Made by a program: the position numbers and the translations under genes
Assembly: GCF_025717005.1 (NCBI RefSeq)
Contig: NZ_JAOVZU010000004.1
Location: forward strand, 124,001 to 188,000
Length of the DNA stretch: 64,000 nt
Origin: Actinotalea endophytica
GTDB lineage: Bacteria > Actinomycetota > Actinomycetes > Actinomycetales > Cellulomonadaceae
Direction of reading: 5' to 3'
Notes under the pieces: generated by a model
Seen by the model: only the letters and a program-made list of their open reading frames with translations
Told to the model about the DNA's origin: nothing
The model's database searches: none
In this document: positions 1 through 8,203 of the stretch, piece after piece
Numbering within the stretch: position 1 is the stretch's first letter
Layout: each line of letters starts with the position of its first letter

Positions 1-842
1 CCGGCCGCGGCCACGTGGGAGGCCAGCTGCTCCGGCGTGGCCGCCCCGGACAGCACCCGCCACGCCCACGGTCGGGCGAGCGCCGCGGCGATCGCGAGCC
101 GGTCCAGCTCGATCCCGGCCCGCCGCGCGACCGACGCCGCATGCGGTGCACGCTCACCGGCACCGACCAGCCGCCCGTTCGCGACCGACTCCTTGACCAC
201 GACCTGCGCCCCGGCCGCGGCGGCCTCGGCGGCGGCCGCGCCGACCGACGGCTCGAGCAGGTTCCAGGTCACCTGGAACGCGGTGAACAGCGGAGCGCCG
301 TCGACCTCGACGTCCAGCGCGGCGCGCACCGCGTCCGACTGGTGCGGGCCGGAGGTCGAGATGCCGACCCGGACGCCCTCGTCGCGCACCGCCGCGAGCG
401 CGCGGTGCAGCCCGGGGTCCGCGAGGGCACCGGAGTCGAGCGTCGCGGAGTGCACCAGGTATCTGCCGAGGTTGCTGCCGAGCAGGTCACGGGTCAGCGG
501 CCACTGCTCGCGGAACGCGGCGACGGAGTGGTCCTTGATCTCGTGGACCTGCGCGGCCATGTCCCAGTCGCCGACGTACCGGTACCCCCACTTCGACCCG
601 ACCTCGACGTCCCGGTGGCCACGGGCCGCCAACCAGTGCGCGGCGAACTCCTCGGCACGGCCGTAGGAGCGGGCGACGTCGACGTAACGGATCCCCGCGG
701 CGTAGGCGGCGTCGAGCAGCTCGTGCGTGCGGGCCTCCAGCTCGGCCGGCGAGCGCTGCCCGCCGAGGTCCGCGTCACGACCGACGGTGATGTACGCCGG
801 CCGGCCGATCGCGGCCAGGCCGAGCCCGAGTCGTGAGGTCAT
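1..842 (-). CDS. Aldo/keto reductase, partial (C-terminus outside window)
   Basis: Soluble NAD(P)H-dependent oxidoreductase of the aldo/keto reductase superfamily; the substrate cannot be inferred. The frame starts at an ATG at 840-842 and stays open to the left window edge, so about 280 residues are visible and the C-terminal end is missing. Family marks: GIRYVDVARSYG, with Asp55 and Tyr60 as the active-site pair; a catalytic Lys84 in VGSKWGY; and LVHS, with His131 completing the tetrad. The (beta/alpha)8 order continues through VRVGISTSG and the AFQVTWNLLEPS strand. It lies 144 nt beyond the PepSY-like gene on the same strand, with a hairpin between them, so it is probably a separate transcript. 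Family assignment is secure; function is open. Confidence 0.85.
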   Translation of the reverse strand, partial: MTSRLGLGLAAIGRPAYITVGRDADLGGQRSPAELEARTHELLDAAYAAGIRYVDVARSYGRAEEFAAHWLAARGHRDVEVGSKWGYRYVGDWDMAAQVHEIKDHSVAAFREQWPLTRDLLGSNLGRYLVHSATLDSGALADPGLHRALAAVRDEGVRVGISTSGPHQSDAVRAALDVEVDGAPLFTAFQVTWNLLEPSVGAAAAEAAAAGAQVVVKESVANGRLVGAGERAPHAASVARRAGIELDRLAIAAALARPWAWRVLSGAATPEQLASHVAAA

Positions 843-946
843 CGGGGACCATCCTGCCCCGGTCCGCCCCCGGGCGCGCCCCACCTCGGCCGATCTGGCA
901 CGCGTCCTGGCGCAGGACGACGCCCGACTCGCCGTGGGACCGCGAA

Positions 947-972
947 GGGCGGCGGCCGGTCGGCCGCCGCCC
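947..972 (-). terminator. Hairpin after the PepSY-like gene
   Basis: Perfect 11-bp inverted repeat (GGGCGGCGGCC and its complement) around a 4-nt loop, just past the stop codon of the PepSY-like gene. There is no T-run, as is common in high-GC actinomycetes, so it is a probable terminator on structure alone. Confidence 0.5.
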
Positions 973-985
973 CCGCCGTTGCTGC

Positions 986-1717
986 TCAGGCGTTGCCGCT
1001 GGAGACCCCGCCGTCGGTGCTCGAGCCGCTGTCGGTCGAGCCGTCGTCGGTCGAGCCCGGCCCGTGGCCACCGCGGCCGGGGCCGCCGTCGCCGTGTCCA
1101 CCGCCACCGGTGTGCGCGGTCACGGTCGCCAGGTCGGCCGACACGTCGTAGAACACCGGCTCACCGCCGGAGGTCCCGATCGCGTCGTACGACCCGTCCG
1201 GGTCCTGCCGCACCTCGGTGATCTGCGCGTCGGCATCCTGCGCCTGCACCGCCGCGATCACCTTGTCCGCCTCGTCACCGGTCACCGCGGTGTCCTGCGA
1301 GGCGCCCGGGCCACCGTCGCCGTGGCCGCCACCGCCGGTGCGGGCGGTCACGGTCGCCAGGTCGGCCGACACGTCGTAGAACACCGGCTCACTGCCGGAG
1401 GTCCCGATCGCGTCGTACGACCCGTCCGGGTCCTGCCGGACCTCGGTGATCTGCGCGTCGGCATCCTGCGCCTGCACCGCGGCGATCACCTTGTCCGCCT
1501 CGTCACCGGTCACCGCGGTGTCCTGCGAGGCACCTCGCTCGGGGCGTGTCCCGTCGGTCGAGCTGTCGGTCGAGCCGTCGGCAGCGGCGTCCGACGAGGC
1601 CGTGACGGCCGCGGACGGGCTGTCGGTCTGGGCCAACGCAAGGCTGGCCCCGCCCAGGGTGATCGCCGCGGCAGCGGCAGCAGTGCCGACCGCCAGGCCG
1701 GCGCGTCGCTTGGACAT
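986..1717 (-). CDS. Secreted protein with two PepSY-like repeats
   Basis: Exported protein of 243 residues. The ATG at 1717 is preceded by GGAGGAGC, a good ribosome binding site. Residues 1-30 are a signal peptide: SKRR, a hydrophobic Ala/Leu-rich core and an ALAQ-type cleavage region. A Ser/Thr/Asp-rich spacer follows, then two nearly identical copies of a PepSY-like unit of about 63 residues (EADKVIAAVQAQ...ITEVRQDPDGSYDA...PVFYDVSADLATVTA), each followed by a GGGGHGDGGPG-type linker, and a Gly/Asp/Ser-rich tail. PepSY domains are usually extracytoplasmic and linked to peptidase inhibition or cell-surface processes; the role here is unknown. The near-identity of the copies in DNA points to a recent internal duplication. 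Confidence 0.8.
   Translation of the reverse strand: MSKRRAGLAVGTAAAAAAITLGGASLALAQTDSPSAAVTASSDAAADGSTDSSTDGTRPERGASQDTAVTGDEADKVIAAVQAQDADAQITEVRQDPDGSYDAIGTSGSEPVFYDVSADLATVTARTGGGGHGDGGPGASQDTAVTGDEADKVIAAVQAQDADAQITEVRQDPDGSYDAIGTSGGEPVFYDVSADLATVTAHTGGGGHGDGGPGRGGHGPGSTDDGSTDSGSSTDGGVSSGNA
1116..1303 (-). repeat. Internal direct repeat, copy closest to the C-terminus
   Basis: About 188 bp almost identical to 1344-1531, spaced exactly 228 bp apart (76 codons), inside the PepSY-like gene. The few differences I see include third-position changes and one Ser/Gly change in the TSG(S/G)EP segment. Confidence 0.85.
1344..1531 (-). repeat. Internal direct repeat, copy closest to the N-terminus
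   Basis: Partner of the repeat at 1116-1303. The period of 228 bp keeps the frame, so each copy encodes one full PepSY-like domain. Confidence 0.85.
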
Positions 1718-1833
1718 GAGCTCCTCCAATTTCCCCGGCGAATGTCGCCGGAATCAGAAGGAGGTTGCGTTCCGGGTATATGCAGGGCCTGCCAGATACC
1801 TGATGTGGTGCTGTGGATCCACGCCGATGCCTG

Positions 1834-2592
1834 TCACGCGGTACCGGTGCGCCGGAACCGGACCGGGCGTCCGTGGTCCTCGCGGAGCCACGGCCAGAAC
1901 GCCCACGTCATCAGCAGGGCCGCAGCCGCTCCGGCGACGGCGCCGAACACGGCATCGGACAGCCAGTGGGCGTTGATCAGCGTGCGCTGCCAGATCATGC
2001 CGAGCACGATCAGCCCGCCGAGGACCCCCCACAGGGTGCGCGCCGTGCGATGCGCCGCGGGGATCAGCGCGAGCACACCGATCACCAGCACCCCGGCGGA
2101 CACCGCGTGCCCGGACGGGAAGGAGCCGTGGTCGACGTCGAAGAGCGGACCGAACAGCCCCAGGGCCCCGTCGGCGGCCGGGCGCGGTCGGTCGACGAGG
2201 TTCTTCATCACCTGCGAGTACACGCCCATGCCGGCCATGCAGGCCGCGACGAAGAACAGCGCCGACCGCCATCGGCCGACGATGGCCAGCCCGGCCGGCA
2301 GCAGGACGACCATGAACAACGCACCCGGGGCCTCACCGAGCGCCTGGAAGAACATCGGCAGCGGCCCGGTGTACGCCGCACTCTCGGGCGACACACCCAC
2401 GAGCGCTCGCCACGCGTCGTCGATCCCCTGAGTGAAGGGGTGCCCGGGGTCGACCGCGACGGCGAGGCCCATGGCCACGAACGCGGCGGTCAGCCCGAGC
2501 GCCCACCACAGGATCGCGCGGGGGCGGCGGGTGTCGGACCGCACCGGCGACACGTCGGGACGCGCGAGGGCGGCATCGGGTGTCGATGTCAT
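1834..2592 (-). CDS. PAP2-superfamily membrane phosphatase
   Basis: Integral membrane lipid phosphatase of the PAP2 (type 2 phosphatidic acid phosphatase) superfamily, 252 residues, which normally removes phosphate from lipid phosphates or undecaprenyl pyrophosphate. All three signature motifs are visible: Lys130 with RPRP at 135-138, PSGH at 159-162, and Arg203...His209...Asp213 in QRTLINAHWLSD. About six hydrophobic segments surround them. The ATG at 2592 has GAGGAGGAACGTC in front. The gene stands alone between the secreted PepSY-like gene and a divergent TetR regulator; whether that TetR controls it is unknown. The physiological substrate cannot be told from the sequence. Confidence 0.88.
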   Translation of the reverse strand: MTSTPDAALARPDVSPVRSDTRRPRAILWWALGLTAAFVAMGLAVAVDPGHPFTQGIDDAWRALVGVSPESAAYTGPLPMFFQALGEAPGALFMVVLLPAGLAIVGRWRSALFFVAACMAGMGVYSQVMKNLVDRPRPAADGALGLFGPLFDVDHGSFPSGHAVSAGVLVIGVLALIPAAHRTARTLWGVLGGLIVLGMIWQRTLINAHWLSDAVFGAVAGAAAALLMTWAFWPWLREDHGRPVRFRRTGTA

Positions 2593-2760
2593 GTGACGTT
2601 CCTCCTCAGGACCGCAGGCCGGTCCGGAGCAGTACGTGAGTCACGGTGGGCTCGCCGCGCTGCGCCTCGCCGAGCAGCTCTTCGTTTCCGCCGGCGAGGC
2701 TACACGAATCTCCACCAGTTGGTTAGTATTCGAACGGCGCCGTGCTGAGAGGATTCGGGG

Positions 2761-3429
2761 GTGCCAGACCGACCGCAGCCCGCCTCGCGCGCCGACGGCT
2801 ACGCCACCGGCCGCGCGACCAAGCGCGCGATCGTCGCGCGCGCGGCCGAGGCGTTCGCGCAGAAGGGGTTCTACGGCGCGTCGCTGCGGAGCATCGCCCG
2901 CGAGGCCGATGTCGACCACTCGACCCTGCTGCACCACTTCGGCACGAAGACCGCGCTCCTGCTGGCGGTGATCGAGTGGTACGACACCCAGAACGCCCCG
3001 CCGACTCCCCCGACCGAGATGTCCGCCGACGCCATGCTCGACGGCCTCGTGGCCACGGCGGCGCACAACGCTGCAGCACCCGGCCTGGTCCAGCTGCTCT
3101 CGACCCTGACGGCCGAGGCGGGCTCGGCGGACCACCCGGCGCGCCGCGTGCTGCAGGAGCGCCACGAGACCGTGGTCGGACTGATCGGCCGGATGATCGA
3201 GCAGCAGCGCGACGCCGGCGTGGCCCGCGACGACGGCCTCGACCCGGCCGCGCACGCCGCGCTCGTGGTCGCGACGTGGGAGGGCCTCCAGGTCTACGAC
3301 GCGCTCCACCCGGGCGAGATCGATGTGCCGGACCTGCTGGCCCGGACGCTCCGGGACGCGTTCGGGCTCACCCAGGGCGGGACCGCTCCGGACGGGCTCG
3401 GGTCGGACGAGTCGGACGACCCGGCCTAG
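2761..3429 (+). CDS. TetR-family transcriptional regulator
   Basis: Cytoplasmic DNA-binding regulator of 222 residues. The start is a GTG at 2761 with GAGAGGA upstream. The N-terminal TetR domain is clear: a first helix around TKRAIVARAAEAFAQKGF and a helix-turn-helix at about residues 40-60 (ASLRSIAREADVDHSTLLHHF), followed by GTKTALLLAVIEWY. The C-terminal ligand domain has an Asp/Ser-rich tail. The gene is divergent from the PAP2 phosphatase, 168 bp away, and convergent with the MarR gene downstream; both stop codons sit in a single CTAG palindrome. Target and inducer are unknown; self-regulation and control of the phosphatase are the simplest guesses. Confidence 0.88.
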   Translation: MPDRPQPASRADGYATGRATKRAIVARAAEAFAQKGFYGASLRSIAREADVDHSTLLHHFGTKTALLLAVIEWYDTQNAPPTPPTEMSADAMLDGLVATAAHNAAAPGLVQLLSTLTAEAGSADHPARRVLQERHETVVGLIGRMIEQQRDAGVARDDGLDPAAHAALVVATWEGLQVYDALHPGEIDVPDLLARTLRDAFGLTQGGTAPDGLGSDESDDPA

Positions 3430-3971
3430 GTCGAGCCCGATCCCGGGGGGCCTGTCTCCACCCAGGGATCGAAGGTCTCGGCGCCCGCCACGTACCGCGC
3501 CAGCAGCTGCCGGAACGCCTCGACCTCGTCGGCGGACCAGGCGGCCGAGGCGCCCGCGACCACACGCTCGTCGATCTCGACCACGCGCTCGGCGATCGCC
3601 CGCCCCTCGGCGGTGAGCGCCACCAGGACGCCGCGGGAGTCGGCGGGTGCCGCGAGCCGGACGACGAGGCCCAGGGCCTCCAGCCGCTGCACGATCTTGG
3701 TGACGTTCGGCCGGCCGGTCTCCAGTCGCTCGGCGAGGACCGTCGGCCGCAGCGCGCCGTGCAGGGCCAGCTGGTTGAGCGCCAGGAAGGTCGGGATGTC
3801 GGTGCTCGGGAAGTCGACGGCGGTCATCAGGCCGCGCCGGTAGGCGTCCGAGTTGGCCACCCGGATCAGCCGCTCGACCAGCCCGACGAGGCCGTCCGGG
3901 TCGGCCCCGGCGACGGCCGAGAGGTCGACGTCGTCAGGTCGCGCGAGAGCGTCGTCGGGCGGTCGCGGCAC
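3426..3971 (-). CDS. MarR-family transcriptional regulator
   Basis: Winged-helix regulator of 181 residues. Start is a GTG only 3 nt beyond the stop of the glycoside hydrolase gene, so the two are very likely co-transcribed. The MarR core is at roughly residues 60-130: ALRPTVLAERLETGRPNVTKIVQRLEALGLV (recognition helix), then the wing VRLAAPADSRGVLVALTAEG, where the acidic and arginine residues of the wing (ADSRG) are kept. The C-terminus overlaps the stop of the convergent TetR gene by 4 bp. MarR proteins usually repress a neighbouring operon and release it on binding a phenolic or other ligand; here the glycoside hydrolase is the obvious candidate target, an inference from position only. 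Confidence 0.85.
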   Translation of the reverse strand: MPRPPDDALARPDDVDLSAVAGADPDGLVGLVERLIRVANSDAYRRGLMTAVDFPSTDIPTFLALNQLALHGALRPTVLAERLETGRPNVTKIVQRLEALGLVVRLAAPADSRGVLVALTAEGRAIAERVVEIDERVVAGASAAWSADEVEAFRQLLARYVAGAETFDPWVETGPPGSGST

Positions 3972-3974
3972 GGC

Positions 3975-6911
3975 TCACCCCCCGAGCACGCGCACCGGGC
4001 CGACCAGCCCGTGCTCGCGCACCCGCGTGGCATGCACGCCCTGCCGGCCGGCGAGCTCCAGGAGGATGTCCGGGATCGCGTCGTAGTAGCCGCGCGCGAT
4101 CAGCCGGTTGTTGAGCGAGCTCGAGACCCGGATCGTCACCTCGTTGCGGCCGGCGCGGACCGCGTCGGTGACGTCGACCACCGGGCGGGACGTGTCGAAG
4201 CCGCGGGCCGGCGCGTCGTTCACCACGACGGAGCCCAGACCGCCGCAGGTGGAGCCGAGGTCCAGCACGACACGCCCCTCGGGCCGGGCGTCCAGGTCGA
4301 ACGCCGATCGGTACTCGCCGACGCCGGAGACCTCGGGGCCGACGCCGGGCAGCGCGGACCACGGGGCGAGCTCGTCGGTGGACGCCGCGAGGTCGGTCAC
4401 CGCCGTCGTCGGGTGGACCTCGCAGGTCACGTAGCCGAGCCCGCGGTCCTCGGTGACGACCTCGGGCTCGCCCGCGTCCCAGCTCTCGACCCGGATCTCC
4501 CACCGGTCCAGGCGCGCGAGCTCGACAGCCTCGACCGGAGCCGACTCGACCGCCCCGGTCGAGCGGTCCAACGTCACCAGGGCGGTCTCCCCCGGCGCGA
4601 GCGTCAGGGCGACGACCGTGCGGCCGCCCTCGGACCGCACGCCGCCGTGGGCACTGACCGCACCGCTCCATGGGTCGACCCGCGACACCAGGCCCTTGCC
4701 TGGTAGTGCGACCTCCACGGTCGTCGGCTCACCGGACTCGTAGAGGAAGTGGTAGGCGTACAGGTGCACCAGGTCGCCGTCCTCGCGCAGGTAGGTGAGG
4801 ACGTTGCGGTTCTCGGCGACGAACTCCGCCCGCCCGGTGACGCCGAGGCCGCGCAGCGCGGACACGGTGTCGGCCGGGTCGTCCACCTCCGCCACGACGG
4901 GCAGGGCACGCAGCGCGGCCATCGTCGCGACGAGCTCGGCATCACGCCCGTCCAGACCGGGGGTGCGCGCGGCGGCGCGCTCGTGAGTGGTGTGCAGCCT
5001 CGCCATGAACAGCTTGAGCTCGCGCGCTCCGTTCACCAGCAGCACCCGCAACCCCTGCCGCGCCCACTGCAGCAGGCGCGCCGCGACGTCGGCGTCGAGC
5101 GCCTCCTGGTAGACGATCAGCGCCTGGTAGCCGGGACCGCCGGGCTGCACGACTCCCTCGCCGAAGCCCACCTCGTCCCGCAGCAGCAGGCTGCCGTCGA
5201 AGAACTCGTAGCTCCATCCGGCGTCCTGCATGCCGAGGTCCTGCCACCACGGGTTCTCCCGGTTGCGCATCCACCAGTGGGCGTACGCGTCCTCGTCGGC
5301 GACCCGGGTCCCGTCCGCCTCGACCAGGCTCATGCCGAGCATGTTGTCGACGAAGTGGTCGGTGCGCAGGATCCCGACGTCGATCCGCGGCCGGCCCTGA
5401 CGCAGCAGGTACTGGAACCGGCCGATCGCGTCGTTCCACAGCGGGTAGAACTCGCTCGCGGGCTGGCGAAGGTCGAACCGCTCGGAGAACATCGGCCACA
5501 TGCCCTCGTGGCCCGGCCAGTGGGTCACGCCCTCGGCACCCGCGGTGCTCGCCCAGCCGTGCAGCACCGTCTTGGTCACCCCGGCGGCGAGCTGGGTCGC
5601 GATGATCTGGTCGTAGAAGCGGTGGTCGAGCATGTGGTTGCGGGTGGTCGCACCGGTCTCGGACGAGTACTGCTTGCCGAACAGGTGGGCCGGGCCGGCC
5701 AGCAGTCGGTAGGCGTCGATCTGCGCGGCGAACTCCAGCGACTCGGTCTCGATGCCGTCGACCTCGGGGCCAGGACGGGTGAGCTCGAACGGCAGCCCGT
5801 AGCTGATCTCGGACCGCAGCAGGATGCCGTTCTCGTGCAGGAACGCGGCGAACGGTCGCAGCATGTTCTCGATGTAGAGATCGGTGAGGGTCTGCACGTA
5901 GTCGTGCCGGACCTTCGCGACCACGCCGGCGTGCGCGTCGTCCGGCTCGTAGCGGTAGGCCGTGGCCGAGGCCATCAGCATGACCTCACGGGTCAGGAAC
6001 GGCAGCCACGGCGCGATGTCGTAGCCGCGCCGGGTGCGGAACTCCTGCGCCACCGACGGCCCCCAGAACATCCCGCCGGCGCCCCACGTGGTGAGCTCGA
6101 GGGAGTCCATGTACATCTGCGCGCGCGGGTTGCGGGCGATCTGCTCCCGCAGCTCGGGGGTGAGCACCGTGCCGCGCCAGTAGTCGATCACCGCGTCCAC
6201 ACCGGCACGCTCGAGGTAGTTGACCGTGTAGTTCACGCTCACCGACGGCGACGCGGTCTGGCCGGTGCCGTGCGACCAGAACACCAGCAGCTGCCACGAG
6301 CGGTCGTCGGTCGGCTCCCAGTCGAGCGCCTCGCCGACCACCTCGCCGGTCAGGTCGACGATGCCCTCGACGTCGAGGACGACCGGCTCCGCCTCGGCGG
6401 AGACGACCGGCGCGGCCAGGACCGCGACGAGATGCTGCTGCGTCGGCGGGACCCGGTGCCCGGGCAGCTGGCTGGACACCCGGTCCTCGAGCAGGTCGAC
6501 CCGGGGTAGCGCGCCGCGCCGACCCGAGCCGCGCTGCACGTGCTCGACGACGTAGTTGAGCTCCTGCGCGGCCGCGGGGTGGTCCGGGTCGATGGTCGGC
6601 AGGTTGGCGTTCGACCAGTTGGTGCCCGAGGTGAAGCTCACCGACATGTTCCTGGCCGTGGTCTCCTCGACCACGATCCCGGAGTCGTGCACCCACTCCT
6701 CCGACCCCCACCCGTACCGGCTGTGGTCGATCGCCTCCTCGTCCATCGCGAGGAACTCCATGCCGCCGAACCCGAGCCGGTGTGCCGCCTCGATCTCGGC
6801 GCGGAGCGTGGCGTCCGTGTGCAGCCCCTCGGCGAGCCACCAGCGCAGCTCGGGGCGGTACTCGATCGGGGGCTTGCGCAGGTGCGGGAGGTGCTCGTCG
6901 AGCTGGGACAT
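3975..6911 (-). CDS. Large glycoside hydrolase, GH106-like (possible alpha-L-rhamnosidase)
   Basis: Protein of 978 residues, about the usual length of GH106 alpha-L-rhamnosidases. The N-terminal region carries the typical pattern of that group (ELRWWLAEGLHTD...AEIEAAHRLGFGGMEFLAM), then a TIM-barrel-like core. The C-terminal 150 residues look like a beta-sandwich of the galactose-binding type (GRVVLDLGSTCGGLGSVVVND, then AGRNEVTIRVSSSLNNRL). There is no signal peptide, so it should act in the cytoplasm on imported glycosides. The ATG at 6911 is preceded by GAAGGAGAACC. A LacI-type operator sequence lies about 55 bp upstream although no LacI gene is adjacent. The hydrolase class is fairly sure; the rhamnosidase call is tentative, because I could not place the catalytic acids. 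Confidence 0.65.
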   Translation of the reverse strand: MSQLDEHLPHLRKPPIEYRPELRWWLAEGLHTDATLRAEIEAAHRLGFGGMEFLAMDEEAIDHSRYGWGSEEWVHDSGIVVEETTARNMSVSFTSGTNWSNANLPTIDPDHPAAAQELNYVVEHVQRGSGRRGALPRVDLLEDRVSSQLPGHRVPPTQQHLVAVLAAPVVSAEAEPVVLDVEGIVDLTGEVVGEALDWEPTDDRSWQLLVFWSHGTGQTASPSVSVNYTVNYLERAGVDAVIDYWRGTVLTPELREQIARNPRAQMYMDSLELTTWGAGGMFWGPSVAQEFRTRRGYDIAPWLPFLTREVMLMASATAYRYEPDDAHAGVVAKVRHDYVQTLTDLYIENMLRPFAAFLHENGILLRSEISYGLPFELTRPGPEVDGIETESLEFAAQIDAYRLLAGPAHLFGKQYSSETGATTRNHMLDHRFYDQIIATQLAAGVTKTVLHGWASTAGAEGVTHWPGHEGMWPMFSERFDLRQPASEFYPLWNDAIGRFQYLLRQGRPRIDVGILRTDHFVDNMLGMSLVEADGTRVADEDAYAHWWMRNRENPWWQDLGMQDAGWSYEFFDGSLLLRDEVGFGEGVVQPGGPGYQALIVYQEALDADVAARLLQWARQGLRVLLVNGARELKLFMARLHTTHERAAARTPGLDGRDAELVATMAALRALPVVAEVDDPADTVSALRGLGVTGRAEFVAENRNVLTYLREDGDLVHLYAYHFLYESGEPTTVEVALPGKGLVSRVDPWSGAVSAHGGVRSEGGRTVVALTLAPGETALVTLDRSTGAVESAPVEAVELARLDRWEIRVESWDAGEPEVVTEDRGLGYVTCEVHPTTAVTDLAASTDELAPWSALPGVGPEVSGVGEYRSAFDLDARPEGRVVLDLGSTCGGLGSVVVNDAPARGFDTSRPVVDVTDAVRAGRNEVTIRVSSSLNNRLIARGYYDAIPDILLELAGRQGVHATRVREHGLVGPVRVLGG

Positions 6912-6962
6912 GGTTCTCCTTCGAACCGCGGCGCGTGGCCGTCATGCGGAACGGGTCGACGC

Positions 6963-6985
6963 TGAAACGTTCCATCGATGTTTCA
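6963..6985 (-). promoter_or_regulatory. LacI-type operator upstream of the GH106-like gene
   Basis: TGAAACGTTCCA is one mismatch from the perfect palindrome TGAAACGTTTCA, which has the central CpG typical of LacI-family operators. A further inverted half-site, GTTTCA, ends at 6985. The site lies 52-74 bp upstream of the start codon. No LacI gene is adjacent; the nearest in the window is at 38105-39163. Confidence 0.45.
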
Positions 6986-7057
6986 CGCAGGAAAATACCC
7001 GTCGGGCTCGCCGACCGCAAGACCTCGCCGTCGGGCCGCACCGTGGTCGGGCACGCG

Positions 7058-8020
7058 TCAGAGCGACGCCCGCGCCTCGATCGCGACCTCGAGCACCAGC
7101 CGGCTGTGGTCCAGCCGACGGTCACGCTCGGCGACGTCGCGCTCGCGGATCATCCGCTCGAAGGCCCGGAACTCCTCGACCATGCGGTGCTCGTGCACGG
7201 TCCGGTCGACCCGCTCGGCCGGCCCGCCGCGCAGCCGCACGTCGAACCCGCCGCAGATGTTCGGGGCACCGTCCATGACGATCGTGCCGTCCTCGCCCTG
7301 GATCGTGGTCAGGCTGTGCCCCGCGGAGTCCTTGGCGCACACGCACACGGCGGTGCAGCCGTCGTACTCCAGGACCACGACCCCGGACGTGTCCACGCCG
7401 CGCTCGACGTTCGCGGTGTAGCGCACCGAGCGGGGCCGACCGAGCAGCCCGACCACGAGGTGCAGCGGGTAGATGCCGAGGTCCCACAGCGCCCCACCGC
7501 CGACCGCCGGGTCGAACGACGGCAGCACCTGACCGGCCCGGAAGGCGTCGTAGCGGGAGGAGTACTGCGAGTAGACGCTCTGCACGAGCCGCAGGCGGCC
7601 GAGCTCGGGCAGGCGTTCCGCGATCGCGCGGTAGTTCGCCAGGTACTGGTTCGTGATCGCCTCGACGAGCACGAGGTCACGCTCGGTCGCCAGGGCCTGC
7701 AGCTCGTCGAGCTCGTCGAGGTGGAGCACGAACGGCTTCTCGCAGATGACGTGCTTGCCGGCGAGGAGCGCACGGCGCGCGGTCTGCGCGTGCAACGCGT
7801 TCGGCAGCGCGACCCAGACCGTGTCCACCTCGGGGTCGGCGAGGCACTCGTCGAGGTCGAGGTAGGCCCGCTCGATCCCGTGCCGTTCGCGCAGCTCCTC
7901 CACGGTCTCGCGCGAGCTCGCCCGCCCGACGATCGCGCGCAGCACCATCCCGGGAACGTCACTCGCGACCGGCAGGAAGTCCCGCACGATCATCCCGGTC
8001 CCGACCACGGCCAGCTTCAT
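7058..8020 (-). CDS. Gfo/Idh/MocA-family oxidoreductase
   Basis: NAD(P)-dependent dehydrogenase of 320 residues from the glucose-fructose oxidoreductase / inositol dehydrogenase family. I chose the ATG at 8020, because MKLAVVGTGMIVRDFLP starts the Rossmann fold directly and an AAAGGCG sequence lies in front; longer upstream reading is Arg/Gly-rich and not like coding sequence. The dinucleotide motif is at residues 5-15 and the conserved catalytic Lys is in VICEKPFV near residue 95. The C-terminal sheet domain includes VGGGALWDLGIYPLHLV, usual for the family. Members oxidise or isomerise sugars, inositols and pseudo-sugars. Its place upstream of the glycoside hydrolase, on the same strand, suggests work on a released sugar. 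Confidence 0.85.
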   Translation of the reverse strand: MKLAVVGTGMIVRDFLPVASDVPGMVLRAIVGRASSRETVEELRERHGIERAYLDLDECLADPEVDTVWVALPNALHAQTARRALLAGKHVICEKPFVLHLDELDELQALATERDLVLVEAITNQYLANYRAIAERLPELGRLRLVQSVYSQYSSRYDAFRAGQVLPSFDPAVGGGALWDLGIYPLHLVVGLLGRPRSVRYTANVERGVDTSGVVVLEYDGCTAVCVCAKDSAGHSLTTIQGEDGTIVMDGAPNICGGFDVRLRGGPAERVDRTVHEHRMVEEFRAFERMIRERDVAERDRRLDHSRLVLEVAIEARASL

Positions 8021-8203
8021 GCCCGCGCCTTTCCCGCCGCGTCCGCGGCCCGCTCGGCGGCGCGCTCGCCGCGCCATCGGTCCGATGCTCCCAGACGCAC
8101 GTCACCGCCCGCGGTCGAGGGCGCGACCAGGGGCGGTGACGGGCGAGCGCGCTGAACAGACCAGGCTGAACGGAGGGCAGCGCTGCTCGGTGTGCGGCGT
8201 TCC

